From the NCBI GenBank assembly GCA_037190175.1, contig JBBCJM010000043.1, positions 24,801-88,800 on the forward strand: DNA of 64,000 bases, read 5' to 3'. The first letter of the stretch is position 1, and every line of letters begins with the position of its first letter. This DNA is from JBBCJM01 sp037190175 (GTDB taxonomy: Bacteria; Pseudomonadota; Alphaproteobacteria; Rhodobacterales; Rhodobacteraceae). Shown in pieces: positions 44,403-53,487 of the stretch. The position numbers and the translations under genes were made by a program. The notes under the pieces were generated by a model. It did no database searches and had not been told where the DNA came from. It saw only the letters and a list, made by a program, of their open reading frames with translations.

Positions 44403-45077
44403 ATGCCCCATATCATCACCAGGATCGAACGCGCGGACCCGCAGGACGTGGCCGCGCTGGCCCGCTTCGGCGCGGCCACCATCCACGAGGCGCAGGGCCG
44501 GCTGGGCGCGCTCAGCCCGCGGCTGAAGCCCATCGACCGGGCCATGTCGCTCTGCGGTCCCGCCTTCACCGTGCAAAGCTCGCCCCGCGACAACATCATG
44601 CTGCAACTGGCGATCCACTATGCGCAGCCCGGCGACGTGATCGTGGTCTCGGCCGGGGAATACGAGGACGCCGGCAGTTTCGGCGACGTGCTGGGCAATG
44701 CCTGCGTCGCCAAGGGCATCGCGGGCGTGGTGACCGACACCGGCGTGCGCGACACCGCGGAACTGATCCGGCTGGGCCTGCCGGTCTTCTCGCTTTCCGT
44801 CTGCATCAAGGGCACGGTGAAGGAGACGCTGGGCCAGATCAACGGCAACATCATCGTGGGCGGCGAGTTGATCCGCCCCGGCGACGTGATCCGCGGCGAT
44901 GCCGACGGGCTGGTGGTGGTGCGGCGCGAGGATGCGGCCGAGGTGGCGCGCAAGTCCGCCGCGCGGGAAGAGGCCGAGGCAGGCTATATCGCCGCCTACA
45001 AGGCCGGCCGCACCATCATCGATGTCTGCAACCTGGAAGCGGTGCTGAAGGCCAAGGGCCTGACCACCGACCTCTGA
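44403..45077 (+). CDS. RraA-like 4-carboxy-4-hydroxy-2-oxoadipate aldolase/oxaloacetate decarboxylase
   Basis: A 224-residue RraA-fold protein of the class II HMG/CHA aldolase type. The metal/substrate motif GVVTDTGVRD (R and D conserved) and GDVIRGDADGLVVV are present. Family members cleave 4-carboxy-4-hydroxy-2-oxoadipate to pyruvate and oxaloacetate, and decarboxylate oxaloacetate. No other gallate/protocatechuate pathway genes are in the window, so the physiological substrate is open. ATG 44403 follows GGAGCGACAG. Precedes an aminotransferase by 20 bases. Confidence 0.83.
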   Translation: MPHIITRIERADPQDVAALARFGAATIHEAQGRLGALSPRLKPIDRAMSLCGPAFTVQSSPRDNIMLQLAIHYAQPGDVIVVSAGEYEDAGSFGDVLGNACVAKGIAGVVTDTGVRDTAELIRLGLPVFSLSVCIKGTVKETLGQINGNIIVGGELIRPGDVIRGDADGLVVVRREDAAEVARKSAAREEAEAGYIAAYKAGRTIIDVCNLEAVLKAKGLTTDL

Positions 45078-45097
45078 CCCATCCGCCGGAGAATGCC

Positions 45098-46297
45098 ATG
45101 AAGCTCGCCCGCCGCGTCACCGACATCCGCGTCTCGCCCAGCACCGCCGCGGCGCAGAAGGCGCGGGACCTCAAGGCCGAGGGCCGCGATATCGTCGACC
45201 TGACCGTGGGCGAGCCCGATTTCGACACGCCCGACCGGATCAAGGCGGTCGCCATCGCGGCGATCCACGCGGGCGACACCAAGTACACCCCCGTCAACGG
45301 CACCCCGGCGCTGCGCGAGGCGATCCGCCACGACTATCGCAGCCGCCACGGCATCGACTGCGGGCACGACCGGATCTGCGTGGGCGGCGGGGCCAAGCAG
45401 ATCCTGTTCCTGGCCTTCATGGCCACGGTGGAGGCCGGGGACGAGGTGATCATCCCCGCGCCCTACTGGGTCAGCTATCCCGACATGGTGGTGGCCAACG
45501 GCGGCACCCCGGTGATCGTGGCCTGCGCCGAGGCCGAGCGGTTCAAGCTGACGCCGGCGGCGCTGGAGGCCGCGATCACCCCCGCCACCCGCTGGCTGGT
45601 GCTGAACTCGCCCTCTAACCCCACCGGGGTGGCCTATACGCCGGACGAACTGCGCAGTCTGGGCGAGGTGCTGCTGCGGCATCCGCATGTCTTCGTACTG
45701 TGCGACGAGATTTACGATCGCATCTGGTATGCCGACTTCCCCGCCACCGGCATCGTCAGCGCGGTGCCGGAGCTGGTGGACCGGGCGCTGGTGGTGAACG
45801 GCGTCTCCAAGTCCCACGCGATGACCGGCTGGCGCATCGGCTATGCCGCCGGGCCGAAGGACCTGATCGCCGCCATCAACAAGCTGCAATCGCAGATGTC
45901 CTCCTGCCCCTCCTCGATCAGCCAGGCCGCAGCGGCCGCGGCGCTGACCGGCAACCAGGCCGAGGTGGAGGAGACCGTCGCGGTCTACCGCCAGCGCCGC
46001 GACCGGGCCTGGGCGCGGCTGAACGCCATTCCCGGCCTCAGCTGCATCAAGCCCGACGGCGCCTTCTACCTGTATCCCAACTGCGCCGGGCTGATCGGCA
46101 AGACCACGCCCGCCGGCAAGCGGATCGAGAACGACCTGGACTTCGTGATCTACCTGCTGGAATCCGAAGGGGTCGCGGCCATCCATGGCGCAGCCTACGG
46201 GGTGGAGCCGCATTTCCGCATCTCCACCGCCACCTCGATGGAGATCCTCGAGGACGCCTGCACCCGCATCGAACGGGCCTGCGCCGCGCTGCGCTAG
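45098..46297 (+). CDS. Class I/II (aspartate-type) aminotransferase
   Basis: A 399-residue PLP aminotransferase with VGEPDFDTPD, SPSNPTGVAY, CDEIYDRI and the PLP-lysine in GVSKSHAMTGWRIGY. Closest in type to the AspC (1-beta) group that uses aspartate or broad amino acids. With the neighbouring oxaloacetate-active aldolase it could link a 2-oxo acid to aspartate metabolism (inference). ATG 45098 follows CCGGAGAATGCC. Confidence 0.88.
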   Translation: MKLARRVTDIRVSPSTAAAQKARDLKAEGRDIVDLTVGEPDFDTPDRIKAVAIAAIHAGDTKYTPVNGTPALREAIRHDYRSRHGIDCGHDRICVGGGAKQILFLAFMATVEAGDEVIIPAPYWVSYPDMVVANGGTPVIVACAEAERFKLTPAALEAAITPATRWLVLNSPSNPTGVAYTPDELRSLGEVLLRHPHVFVLCDEIYDRIWYADFPATGIVSAVPELVDRALVVNGVSKSHAMTGWRIGYAAGPKDLIAAINKLQSQMSSCPSSISQAAAAAALTGNQAEVEETVAVYRQRRDRAWARLNAIPGLSCIKPDGAFYLYPNCAGLIGKTTPAGKRIENDLDFVIYLLESEGVAAIHGAAYGVEPHFRISTATSMEILEDACTRIERACAALR

Positions 46298-46354
46298 CCC
46301 GTTTACGGCGGGATCCGCCTTCTCTATCCTCCCCCGGACGGGAGAGGGGGCGGC

Positions 46355-47269
46355 ATGGATACCAAGCGGCTGCAGGCCTTCGTGCGGATCGTCGACATCG
46401 GCAGCATCACCCGCGCCTCGGCCATCCTGCGCATCGCCCAGCCCGCGCTCAGCCAGCAGATCACCGCGCTGGAGGCGCATTTCGGCAAGCCGCTGCTCCT
46501 GCGCTCCAAGCGGGGCGTGGTGCCGACCGAAGCGGGCCGGGTGCTCTATCGGCACTGCCAGCGGATCCTGAAGCAGATGGAACAGGCCGAGCTGGACGTC
46601 TCGGCCACCTCCGAGGCGATCACCGGCTTCGTCTCGGTCGCGCTGGCGCCGCTCAGCCTGGGCTCGCTGATCGCGGTGCAGCTGATGGCGGCGATCCGCG
46701 AGAAGTATCCCGGCATCGTGCTGCACATCAACGAGAACGTGGGCGGCGTGATCAGCGAGCAGGTGATGACCGGCAAGACCGACGTGGCGCTGATCTTCGA
46801 CCCGGGCGGCATCCCCAGCCTGTCCTTCGAGCCGATCACCACCGAGGAACTCTACTTCGTCACCACCCGCCGCGGGGACGATGAGGCCGAGCCTGCCGAG
46901 GAGATCACCCTGGCCGAGGCCGTGGCCGGCCCGCTGGTCCTGCCGCGGCGGATCCACACCATCCGGCAGGTGATCGACACCACGCTGTCGCGTGCCGGGC
47001 TCTCGGCCACGGTGATCGCCGAGACCGAGTCGATCTCGCTGCTGGCCGGGGCGGTGGCCGAGGGGCTGGGCGACACCATCCTGCCCCGCTCGGCCGCCTT
47101 CGCGGTCAGGCGGCGGTTCCCGGATGCCCGGCTCCTGCGCATCCGGCGGCCGAACATGAAGGTCTCGATGGCCATCTGCATCTCGGGCCAGCTGCCGCTG
47201 TCCGAACCCGCCGCCGTGGTCCGCGACCACCTCATGCGGCTGGCGCAGGATTTCGCCAAACGCGCCTGA
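46355..47269 (+). CDS. LysR family transcriptional regulator
   Basis: A 304-residue LysR protein with helix-turn-helix SITRASAILRIAQPALSQQI (about 17-36) and a periplasmic-binding-like effector domain. The IGSITRASAILRIAQPALS pattern is like Nac/Cbl-type regulators. It lies after the aldolase and aminotransferase genes on the same strand and may control them or the divergent acc/pxp operon. Convergent with the LacI gene, three bases apart. Confidence 0.87.
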   Translation: MDTKRLQAFVRIVDIGSITRASAILRIAQPALSQQITALEAHFGKPLLLRSKRGVVPTEAGRVLYRHCQRILKQMEQAELDVSATSEAITGFVSVALAPLSLGSLIAVQLMAAIREKYPGIVLHINENVGGVISEQVMTGKTDVALIFDPGGIPSLSFEPITTEELYFVTTRRGDDEAEPAEEITLAEAVAGPLVLPRRIHTIRQVIDTTLSRAGLSATVIAETESISLLAGAVAEGLGDTILPRSAAFAVRRRFPDARLLRIRRPNMKVSMAICISGQLPLSEPAAVVRDHLMRLAQDFAKRA

Positions 47270-47272
47270 GCG

Positions 47273-48289
47273 TCAGCCGGTGGACTGCCGCAGCCGCAGC
47301 TCCGGGGCGATGGCGATCCGGGCGGGGCCGGTCTGCCTGCCGTCCAGCACGTCCAGGATCAGTTCCGCCGCCCGCTGGCCGATCCGGCGGGGGAAGGGGT
47401 CGATGGTGGTCAGCGGGGGGACCGCGATCTCCCCGATCTCGTAGTCGCCGAAGCCCGCGATCCAGATCTCGCCCGGCACCGCCACGCCCCGCCGCTGGCA
47501 TTCGGTCAGCGCGCCGAAGGCCGGCAGGTCCGAGACGCAGATCACCGCCTGCGTGTCGGGCCATTCCGCCAGCAGCCGGGCCATGGCCGCCGCCCCCTCG
47601 CGCATCGAGATCGGCGGCTCGCCCGCGGCTACCAGGCGGGACGGGTCGAGGCCCTGGTCGCGCATCGCCTGCACGAACCCCGCCCGCCGGTCGAAGCCGC
47701 GCGAATCGCGCTCGCTGTCGCCGCCGAGGAAGGCGATCCGCGTCAGGCCGCGGGCGGTGAAATGCCCGACCATCCCGCGCACCGCCTCGGCGTTGGAAAA
47801 GCCCACCACATGGCCCAGCGGCCGGGCCGGCAGGTCCCAGGTCTCGATCACCGGGATGCCGGCGTTTTCCAGCAGGCGCCGGGCGCGGTCGGTGTGCTGG
47901 CCGCCGGTGACCACGATGGCCTCGGGCCGGCGACGCAGCAGCTGTTCGATCAGCCGCTCCTCCTCGGCCAGGTCATAGTCGGTATAGCCCAGCAGGATCT
48001 GCAGCCCGCGCTCCTTCAGCCCCTCGGTCAGGCCGCCCACCGTCTCGGCGAAGTTGGCGTTGTTGATCGAGGGGATGGTGACGGCCACGAAATCCGTGCG
48101 CTGCGACCGCAGGTTCGAGGCGGTGCTGTCGAAGACATAGCCCAGCTCCTCGGCCGCGCGCAAAATGGTCTGGCGCGTGGCGTCGCTGACCGAGGCGTCG
48201 CGGCGGAAGGCCCGGCTGACCGTCATCGGCGAAACGCCGGCCAGGCGGGCCACATCGGCCATGATCGGGGCCTTGCGCGGAGTGCTCAT
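47273..48289 (-). CDS. LacI family regulator of idonate/gluconate genes
   Basis: A 338-residue LacI-family repressor with helix-turn-helix MADVARLAGVSPMTVSRAFR (about 10-29) and a sugar-binding domain with GLTRIAFLGGDSERD. It resembles gluconate-operon GntR/IdnR of the LacI family. ATG 48289 overlaps the gluconokinase stop (ATGA), so it is auto-regulated within the same operon. The 16-bp palindrome at 49609-49624 has the form of the E. coli GntR/IdnR operator. Confidence 0.88.
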   Translation of the reverse strand: MSTPRKAPIMADVARLAGVSPMTVSRAFRRDASVSDATRQTILRAAEELGYVFDSTASNLRSQRTDFVAVTIPSINNANFAETVGGLTEGLKERGLQILLGYTDYDLAEEERLIEQLLRRRPEAIVVTGGQHTDRARRLLENAGIPVIETWDLPARPLGHVVGFSNAEAVRGMVGHFTARGLTRIAFLGGDSERDSRGFDRRAGFVQAMRDQGLDPSRLVAAGEPPISMREGAAAMARLLAEWPDTQAVICVSDLPAFGALTECQRRGVAVPGEIWIAGFGDYEIGEIAVPPLTTIDPFPRRIGQRAAELILDVLDGRQTGPARIAIAPELRLRQSTG

Positions 48290-48810
48290 GCCCCCTTGGT
48301 ATCGCCATTGCCGGCCGAATCCAGCCCCTCCAGCGCCGTGGCGATCCGGTCGATCATCGCGGCCAGCGGCTGGTCGATGTCGATCGTGATCGCCTCCTCC
48401 GGCCCCGGCGGTTCCAGCGCGGCAAACTGGCTGTCGAGCAGCGAGGGCGGCATGTAGTGGCCCTTGCGCCCCGCCATGCGGGCGGCGATCACCTGCCGGT
48501 CGCCGGCCAGATGCACGAAGGTCACCGGCCCGCCCGCCCCCGCCCGCAGCCGGTCGCGATAGGCCCGCTTCAGCGCCGAACAACCGACGATCACCGGCGC
48601 GTCGTCGCGCAGCACGCCCGCCACCCGGTCCAGCCAGGGCCAGCGGTCGGCGTCCTGCAAGGCGATCCCGGCCCGCATCTTGGCGACGTTCTCGGCAGGA
48701 TGCAGGTCGTCGCCGTCGCGATAGGGCAGGCCTAGGCGCGCGGCCAGCGCCTGCCCGACCGAAGTCTTGCCGCAGCCCGACACCCCCATGATGACGATCC
48801 GCCGGGTCAT
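48286..48810 (-). CDS. gntK: Gluconokinase
   Basis: A 174-residue gluconokinase (GntK/IdnK type), ATP + D-gluconate to 6-phosphogluconate. P-loop GVSGCGKTSVG (about 9-19), the substrate stretch YRDGDDLHPAENVAKM and the kinase motif CSALKRAYRD. ATGA overlaps with both neighbours. Its product is the substrate of the gnd-encoded enzyme on the other strand. Confidence 0.93.
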   Translation of the reverse strand: MTRRIVIMGVSGCGKTSVGQALAARLGLPYRDGDDLHPAENVAKMRAGIALQDADRWPWLDRVAGVLRDDAPVIVGCSALKRAYRDRLRAGAGGPVTFVHLAGDRQVIAARMAGRKGHYMPPSLLDSQFAALEPPGPEEAITIDIDQPLAAMIDRIATALEGLDSAGNGDTKGA

Positions 48811-49562
48811 AGCGAGGCCGTGATCCCCCCGTCCACGTAAAGCACATGCCCGTTCACGAAGCTGGCGGCGTCGGAGGCCAGGAAGATGCAGGCGCCCTGC
48901 AATTCCTCCACCCGTCCCCACCGCCCCGCCGGCGTGCGCTTTTCCAGCCAGGCGGAGAACGCCGGGTCGGCCACCAGCGCCGCGTTCAGCGGCGTGTCGA
49001 AATAGCCCGGGGCGATGGCGTTGCAGTTCAGCCCGTGCTTGGCCCAGTCGGTCGCCATGCCCTTGGTCAGGTTGCCCACCGCCCCCTTGGTCGCGGTATA
49101 GGGGGCGATCCCCGGCCGGGCCAGCGCGGTCTGCACGCTGGCGATGTTGATGATCCGGCCCCGCCCGCGGCCGATCATGTGCCGCGCCACGGCCTGGCCC
49201 ACATGGAACACGCTGGCGACGTTGCATTGCAGGAGCCGCTGGAAGGCGTCGGCCGGGAAATCCTCCAGCGGCGCGCGGTGCTGCATTCCGGCGTTGTTGA
49301 CCAGGATGTCGATGGCCAGGCCCTGCGCCTCGAACCCGTCCACCGCGGCCCGCACCGCGTCATGGTCGGTGGCGTCGAAGGCCAGGGTGCGGGCGCCGGG
49401 AATGCGGGCGGCGGCCTCGGCCAGCTTCGCGGTGTCGCGCCCGTTCAGAACCACCTCGGCCCCCGCCGCGGCCAGCCCCTGCGCCAGCGCGAAGCCGATG
49501 CCCTGCGACGATCCGGTGACCAGCGCCCGCCGCCCCGTCAGGTCGAACAGTTGAACCACCAT
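48807..49562 (-). CDS. SDR oxidoreductase, likely gluconate 5-dehydrogenase
   Basis: A 251-residue SDR with TGSSQGIG cofactor loop, NNAGMQHR, INIASVQT and YTATK catalytic motif. Its neighbours suggest IdnO, which reduces 5-keto-D-gluconate to D-gluconate; NAGMQHRAP and the length fit that family. ATG 49562 follows AGGGGGTGCGC. First gene of the SDR-gntK-lacI operon under the divergent operator. 2-deoxygluconate dehydrogenase (KduD) is an alternative. Confidence 0.85.
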   Translation of the reverse strand: MVVQLFDLTGRRALVTGSSQGIGFALAQGLAAAGAEVVLNGRDTAKLAEAAARIPGARTLAFDATDHDAVRAAVDGFEAQGLAIDILVNNAGMQHRAPLEDFPADAFQRLLQCNVASVFHVGQAVARHMIGRGRGRIINIASVQTALARPGIAPYTATKGAVGNLTKGMATDWAKHGLNCNAIAPGYFDTPLNAALVADPAFSAWLEKRTPAGRWGRVEELQGACIFLASDAASFVNGHVLYVDGGITASL

Positions 49563-49583
49563 GCGCACCCCCTGGATTCCGGC

Positions 49584-49634
49584 TGGACAAACCCGGCCGG
49601 GCGAGACTATGTTATCGATAACATCACCTGTCAA
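49584..49634. promoter_or_regulatory. Divergent idonate/gluconate promoters with LacI-type operator
   Basis: ATGTTATCGATAACAT (49609-49624) is a perfect 16-bp palindrome of the GntR/IdnR type. Minus strand: TTGACA (49634-49629), 17-bp spacer, CATAGT (49611-49606). Plus strand: TGGACA (49584-49589), 17-bp spacer, CTATGT (49607-49612). The operator overlaps both -10 regions, so one repressor dimer would shut off both operons. Confidence 0.8.
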
Positions 49635-49653
49635 GCGCCGAGGTTCGCAGCCC

Positions 49654-50601
49654 ATGTCGAAGCCCCACATATTGCAGGCCGGCCCCTATCCCGAGTGGGA
49701 CCAGGAGCCGCTGGACCAGGCCTTCCACGTCCACCGCTGGTTCGAGGCCGCGGACCGGGCCGCCTTCCTGGCCGAGGTCGGGCCGCAGGTGCGCGCCATC
49801 GCCACCCGGGGCGAGCTCGGCGCCGATGCCGCGACGATCGCCGCCTGCCCGCAACTGGAGATCATCAGCGTCTACGGCGTGGGCTTCGATGCGGTGGATC
49901 TGGACGCCGCCCGCGCCCGCGGCATCCGCGTCACCAACACGCCCGACGTGCTGACCAGCGACGTGGCCGACCTGGGCGTGGCGATGATGCTGATGCAGTC
50001 GCGCGGGATGCTGGGGGCCGAGACCTGGGTGCGCGATGGGTCCTGGGCGTCCAGGGGGCTCTATCCACTGAAGCGCCGGGTCTGGGGCCGCCGCGCCGGT
50101 GTGCTGGGGCTGGGCCGCATCGGGTTCGAGGTCGCCAAGCGGCTGGCCGGCTTTGACATGCAGATCGCCTATTCCGACGTGGGGCCGAAGGACCATGCGC
50201 GGGACTGGGAGTTCATCGCCGATCCGGTCGCCCTGGCCGAACGGTCGGATTTCCTGTTCGTGACGCTGGCCGCCTCGGCCGCCACCCGGCATATCGTGGG
50301 CGACAGGGTGATCCGGGCGCTGGGGCCGGAGGGGATGCTGATCAACATCTCCCGCGCCTCCAACATCGACGAATCCGCCCTGCTGGACGCCTTGGAGTCC
50401 GGCGCGCTAGGGTCCGCCGCGCTGGATGTGTTCGAGGGCGAGCCGGCGCTGAACCCGCGCTTCCTGTCCCTGCCCAACGTCCTGCTGCAACCCCACCACG
50501 CCAGCGGCACCATCGAGACCCGCAAGGCCATGGGCCAGCTGATGCGAGACAACCTGACCGCGCATTTCGCGGGCCAGCCGCTGCTGACCCCGGTGCTGTG
50601 A
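49654..50601 (+). CDS. D-isomer-specific 2-hydroxyacid dehydrogenase
   Basis: A 315-residue protein with Rossmann loop GLGRIG (about 151-156) and catalytic Arg-Glu-His (NISRASNID, FEGEPAL, QPHHASG). In this setting it is probably a 2-ketogluconate or glyoxylate/hydroxypyruvate reductase (GhrB type), linking ketogluconates to gluconate. First gene of the plus-strand half of the idonate/gluconate regulon; overlaps the next gene as TGATG. Confidence 0.86.
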   Translation: MSKPHILQAGPYPEWDQEPLDQAFHVHRWFEAADRAAFLAEVGPQVRAIATRGELGADAATIAACPQLEIISVYGVGFDAVDLDAARARGIRVTNTPDVLTSDVADLGVAMMLMQSRGMLGAETWVRDGSWASRGLYPLKRRVWGRRAGVLGLGRIGFEVAKRLAGFDMQIAYSDVGPKDHARDWEFIADPVALAERSDFLFVTLAASAATRHIVGDRVIRALGPEGMLINISRASNIDESALLDALESGALGSAALDVFEGEPALNPRFLSLPNVLLQPHHASGTIETRKAMGQLMRDNLTAHFAGQPLLTPVL

Positions 50602-51635
50602 TGAAGGCCATCGTCATCCACGCCGCCCATGACCTGCGGATCGAGGATCAGCCGGAGGAACCGCTCGGCACCGGGCAGGTGCGGCTGCGGCTGGCCACCG
50701 GCGGGGTCTGCGGATCGGACCTGCATTACTACCACCACGGCGGCTTCGGCACCGTGCGCCTGAAGCAGCCGATGATCCTGGGGCATGAGGTTTCGGCGCA
50801 TGTCGAGGCGCTGGGGCCCGAGGTGACCGGCCTCACCCCCGGGCAACTGGTCGCCGTCTCGCCCTCGCGCCCCTGCGGCGCCTGCCGCTATTGCCTGGAA
50901 GGGCTGCCGAACCAGTGCCTGCACATGCGGTTCTACGGCAGCGCCATGCCTTTCCCCCACATCCAGGGCGCCTTCCGCGAGGTGCTGGTGGCCGATGCCG
51001 CGCAATGCGTCGATGCCACCGGCCTGACCCCGGGCGAGGCCGCGATGGCCGAGCCGCTGGCGGTCACCCTGCACGCCACCCGGCGGGCGGGCGAGATGCT
51101 GGGCAAGCGGGTGCTGGTCACCGGCTGCGGCCCGATCGGGGTGCTGGCGATCCTGGCCGCGCGCCGGGCCGGCGCGGCCGAGATCGTAGCGACCGACCTG
51201 TCGGACTTCACCCTGGCGCTGGCCCGCAAGGCCGGGGCGGACCGCGTGATCAACACCGGCGCCGACCCCGAGGCGCTGGCCGCCTATGCCCCCGACAAGG
51301 GGTATTTCGACATCCTCTACGAGTGCACCGGCGTGGCCGCGGCGCTGGCCGGGGGGATCGGCGCCTTGCGGCCGCGGGGGATCATCCTGCAACTCGGCCT
51401 CGGCGGCGACATGACGCTGCCGATGATGGCGATCACGGCGAAGGAACTGGACCTGCGCGGCTCCTTCCGCTTCCATTCCGAATTCGCGGTGGGCGTGGGG
51501 CTGATGCAGAAGGGGCTGGTCGACGTGAAGCCGCTGATCACCCATACCCTGGGGCTGGGGCAGGCGGAGGAGGCGTTCCGCCTGGCCTCGGACCGGCGGC
51601 AGGCCATGAAGGCGCAGATCGACTTCACGGCCTGA
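50601..51635 (+). CDS. idnD: L-idonate 5-dehydrogenase
   Basis: A 344-residue zinc medium-chain dehydrogenase. Catalytic zinc ligand C in GGVCGSDLHYYHHGG, GHEVSAHVE, structural-zinc cysteines in CGACRYCLEGLPNQC, and cofactor loop GCGPIGVL. It oxidises L-idonate to 5-ketogluconate, the substrate of the divergent SDR. ATG 50601 is chosen over GTG 50598. Sorbitol/xylitol dehydrogenases are relatives; context decides. Confidence 0.87.
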   Translation: MKAIVIHAAHDLRIEDQPEEPLGTGQVRLRLATGGVCGSDLHYYHHGGFGTVRLKQPMILGHEVSAHVEALGPEVTGLTPGQLVAVSPSRPCGACRYCLEGLPNQCLHMRFYGSAMPFPHIQGAFREVLVADAAQCVDATGLTPGEAAMAEPLAVTLHATRRAGEMLGKRVLVTGCGPIGVLAILAARRAGAAEIVATDLSDFTLALARKAGADRVINTGADPEALAAYAPDKGYFDILYECTGVAAALAGGIGALRPRGIILQLGLGGDMTLPMMAITAKELDLRGSFRFHSEFAVGVGLMQKGLVDVKPLITHTLGLGQAEEAFRLASDRRQAMKAQIDFTA

Positions 51636-51656
51636 GGCCGGCGAAGGGGGGGAACC

Positions 51657-53066
51657 ATGACGACCGACGACACCACCATCGGCCTGATCGGGCTGGGCAC
51701 CATGGGCGCCGCGCTGGCGCTGAACATCGCCGAGAAGGGCTTTCCCATCGCGGTCTGGAACCGGACGGCCGAGGTCACCCGGGCCTTCCACCGCGATGCC
51801 GGCGCGCTGGCCCCCCGCATCACCCCCACCGCCACGCTGGCCGAGCTGGTGGCCGCGATCCGCCCGCCGCGGGCCATCGTGCTGATGGTGCCGGCCGGCC
51901 CGCCGGTGGACGAACAGCTGGCCGCGCTGGCCCCGCTGCTGGGGCCGGAGGACCTGGTGATCGACGCCGGCAACGCCAATTTCCACGACACCGACCGCCG
52001 GCAGGCGGCGGGCCTGCCGTTCCGCTTCATGGGTATCGGGGTCTCGGGCGGCGAGGAGGGGGCGCGGCACGGGCCCGCGATCATGGCGGGCGGCGGGCCC
52101 GAGGACTGGGCGCGCATGGCGCCGGTGCTGCAGGCCATCGCCGCGCGGGCCGAGGACGGCACGCCTTGCGCCGACCACATGGGGCCGGCCGGCGCGGGGC
52201 ATTTCGTGAAGGCCGTGCACAACGGCATCGAATACGCCGACATGCAGATGATCGCCGAGACCTACGGCATCATGCGCGACGGCCTGGGCCTGCCGGCCGA
52301 GCGGATCGGCGAGGTGTTCGAGGGCTGGAACGGCGGCATCCTGCGCTCCTACCTGATCGAGATCTCGGCCGCCGTGGCCAAGGCGCGCGATCCGCTGGGC
52401 GACGGGCCCCTGCTCGATATGATCGTGGATGCCGCCGGGCAGAAGGGCACCGGCCGCTGGACGGCCATCGAGGCGCAGAACCTGGCCGCCCCCGTGCCGG
52501 TGATCGAGGCCGCGGTGATGGCGCGCAACGTCTCGGCCCGGCGCGAGGAACGCGCGGCGGGCGAGGCGCTGTTCGGCCCCGCGCCGCAGCGGCTGGACGG
52601 TCAGCTGGATCTGGCCGCGCTGGAGGGCGCGATGATCGCCGGCAAGATCCTCTGCTATGCGCAGGGCTTCGCCATGATGACGGCGGCGGCGCGGGAATTC
52701 GGCTGGGACCTGCACATGCCGGCCATCGCCCGGGTCTGGCGCGCGGGCTGCATCATCCGCTCGGCCATGCTGAACGACATGGCCGAAGCCCTGGCCGAGG
52801 CGCCCGACCGCAACCTGATCCTCGCCCCCCGCTTCGCCGGCCTGTTGCGCGACACCCTGCCCGCGTTGCGCCGGGTGGTGGCGGCGGGGGCCGGGAACGG
52901 GCTGGCGGTGCCGGCGCTTTCCGCCGGGCTCGCCTGGTTCGACATGATGCGCACCGCGCGGGGCACCGCCAACATGATCCAGGGCCAGCGCGACTATTTC
53001 GGCCTGCACGGCTTCCGGCGGCTGGACGGGCAGGACCTGCCCCACGGCCCCTGGGCGCGGGGCTGA
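51657..53066 (+). CDS. gnd: 6-phosphogluconate dehydrogenase, decarboxylating
   Basis: A 469-residue NADP enzyme (usual 468-470) that makes ribulose 5-phosphate and CO2. GLGTMGAALALNIAEKG at the N-terminus, GIGVSGGEEGARHGPAIMAGG and the catalytic lysine in GAGHFVKAVHNGIEYADMQ are all present. Follows idnD by 21 bases, so gluconate carbon enters the pentose phosphate route from the same operon. Confidence 0.95.
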   Translation: MTTDDTTIGLIGLGTMGAALALNIAEKGFPIAVWNRTAEVTRAFHRDAGALAPRITPTATLAELVAAIRPPRAIVLMVPAGPPVDEQLAALAPLLGPEDLVIDAGNANFHDTDRRQAAGLPFRFMGIGVSGGEEGARHGPAIMAGGGPEDWARMAPVLQAIAARAEDGTPCADHMGPAGAGHFVKAVHNGIEYADMQMIAETYGIMRDGLGLPAERIGEVFEGWNGGILRSYLIEISAAVAKARDPLGDGPLLDMIVDAAGQKGTGRWTAIEAQNLAAPVPVIEAAVMARNVSARREERAAGEALFGPAPQRLDGQLDLAALEGAMIAGKILCYAQGFAMMTAAAREFGWDLHMPAIARVWRAGCIIRSAMLNDMAEALAEAPDRNLILAPRFAGLLRDTLPALRRVVAAGAGNGLAVPALSAGLAWFDMMRTARGTANMIQGQRDYFGLHGFRRLDGQDLPHGPWARG

Positions 53067-53145
53067 CCACCCCCGGGCGGCGAAACTTAGCCGACATGCA
53101 AACTTTCCGCTTGCCGCGGGGCGGCGGCAGGGTATGGTTAGCACC

Positions 53146-53487
53146 ATGGCTAAGCATGACCCCGACCTCTCGCTGCTCTTCCACGCCCTGTCGGACCCCA
53201 CCCGGCGGGCGATCCTGACCCGGCTGGCCGCCGGGCCGGCGCCGGTCAGCGAACTGGCCGGCCCCACCGGCCTGCGGCTGCCCACCGTGATGCGGCATCT
53301 GTCGGTGCTGGAGGACGCCGGGCTGATCGCCACGGCGAAGGACGGGCGGGTGCGGACCTGCGCCATGGTGCCCGAGGCGCTGGCCCCGGTGCGCGGCTGG
53401 CTCGACGAACAGCGGGCGATCTGGGAATCCCGGCTGGACCGGCTGGACGACTACGTGATGAAACTGATGAAGGAACGCATGAAATGA
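53146..53487 (+). CDS. ArsR family regulator
   Basis: A 113-residue winged-helix regulator (ALSDPTRRAILTRLAAG, LRLPTVMRHLSVLEDAGLI) of the subgroup that precedes AHSA1/SRPBCC genes. It has no obvious metal-binding cysteines. An ATG four codons upstream (53134) is an alternative start. The 16-bp TTAGC-N6-GCTAA repeat (53138-53153) spans the start and may be its own operator. Overlaps the next gene by four bases. Confidence 0.87.
   Translation: MAKHDPDLSLLFHALSDPTRRAILTRLAAGPAPVSELAGPTGLRLPTVMRHLSVLEDAGLIATAKDGRVRTCAMVPEALAPVRGWLDEQRAIWESRLDRLDDYVMKLMKERMK

Noticed and set aside
50169..53366. 1065-codon minus-strand open frame opposite idnD and gnd
   Set aside because: Shadow of two clear enzymes; no recognisable motif.
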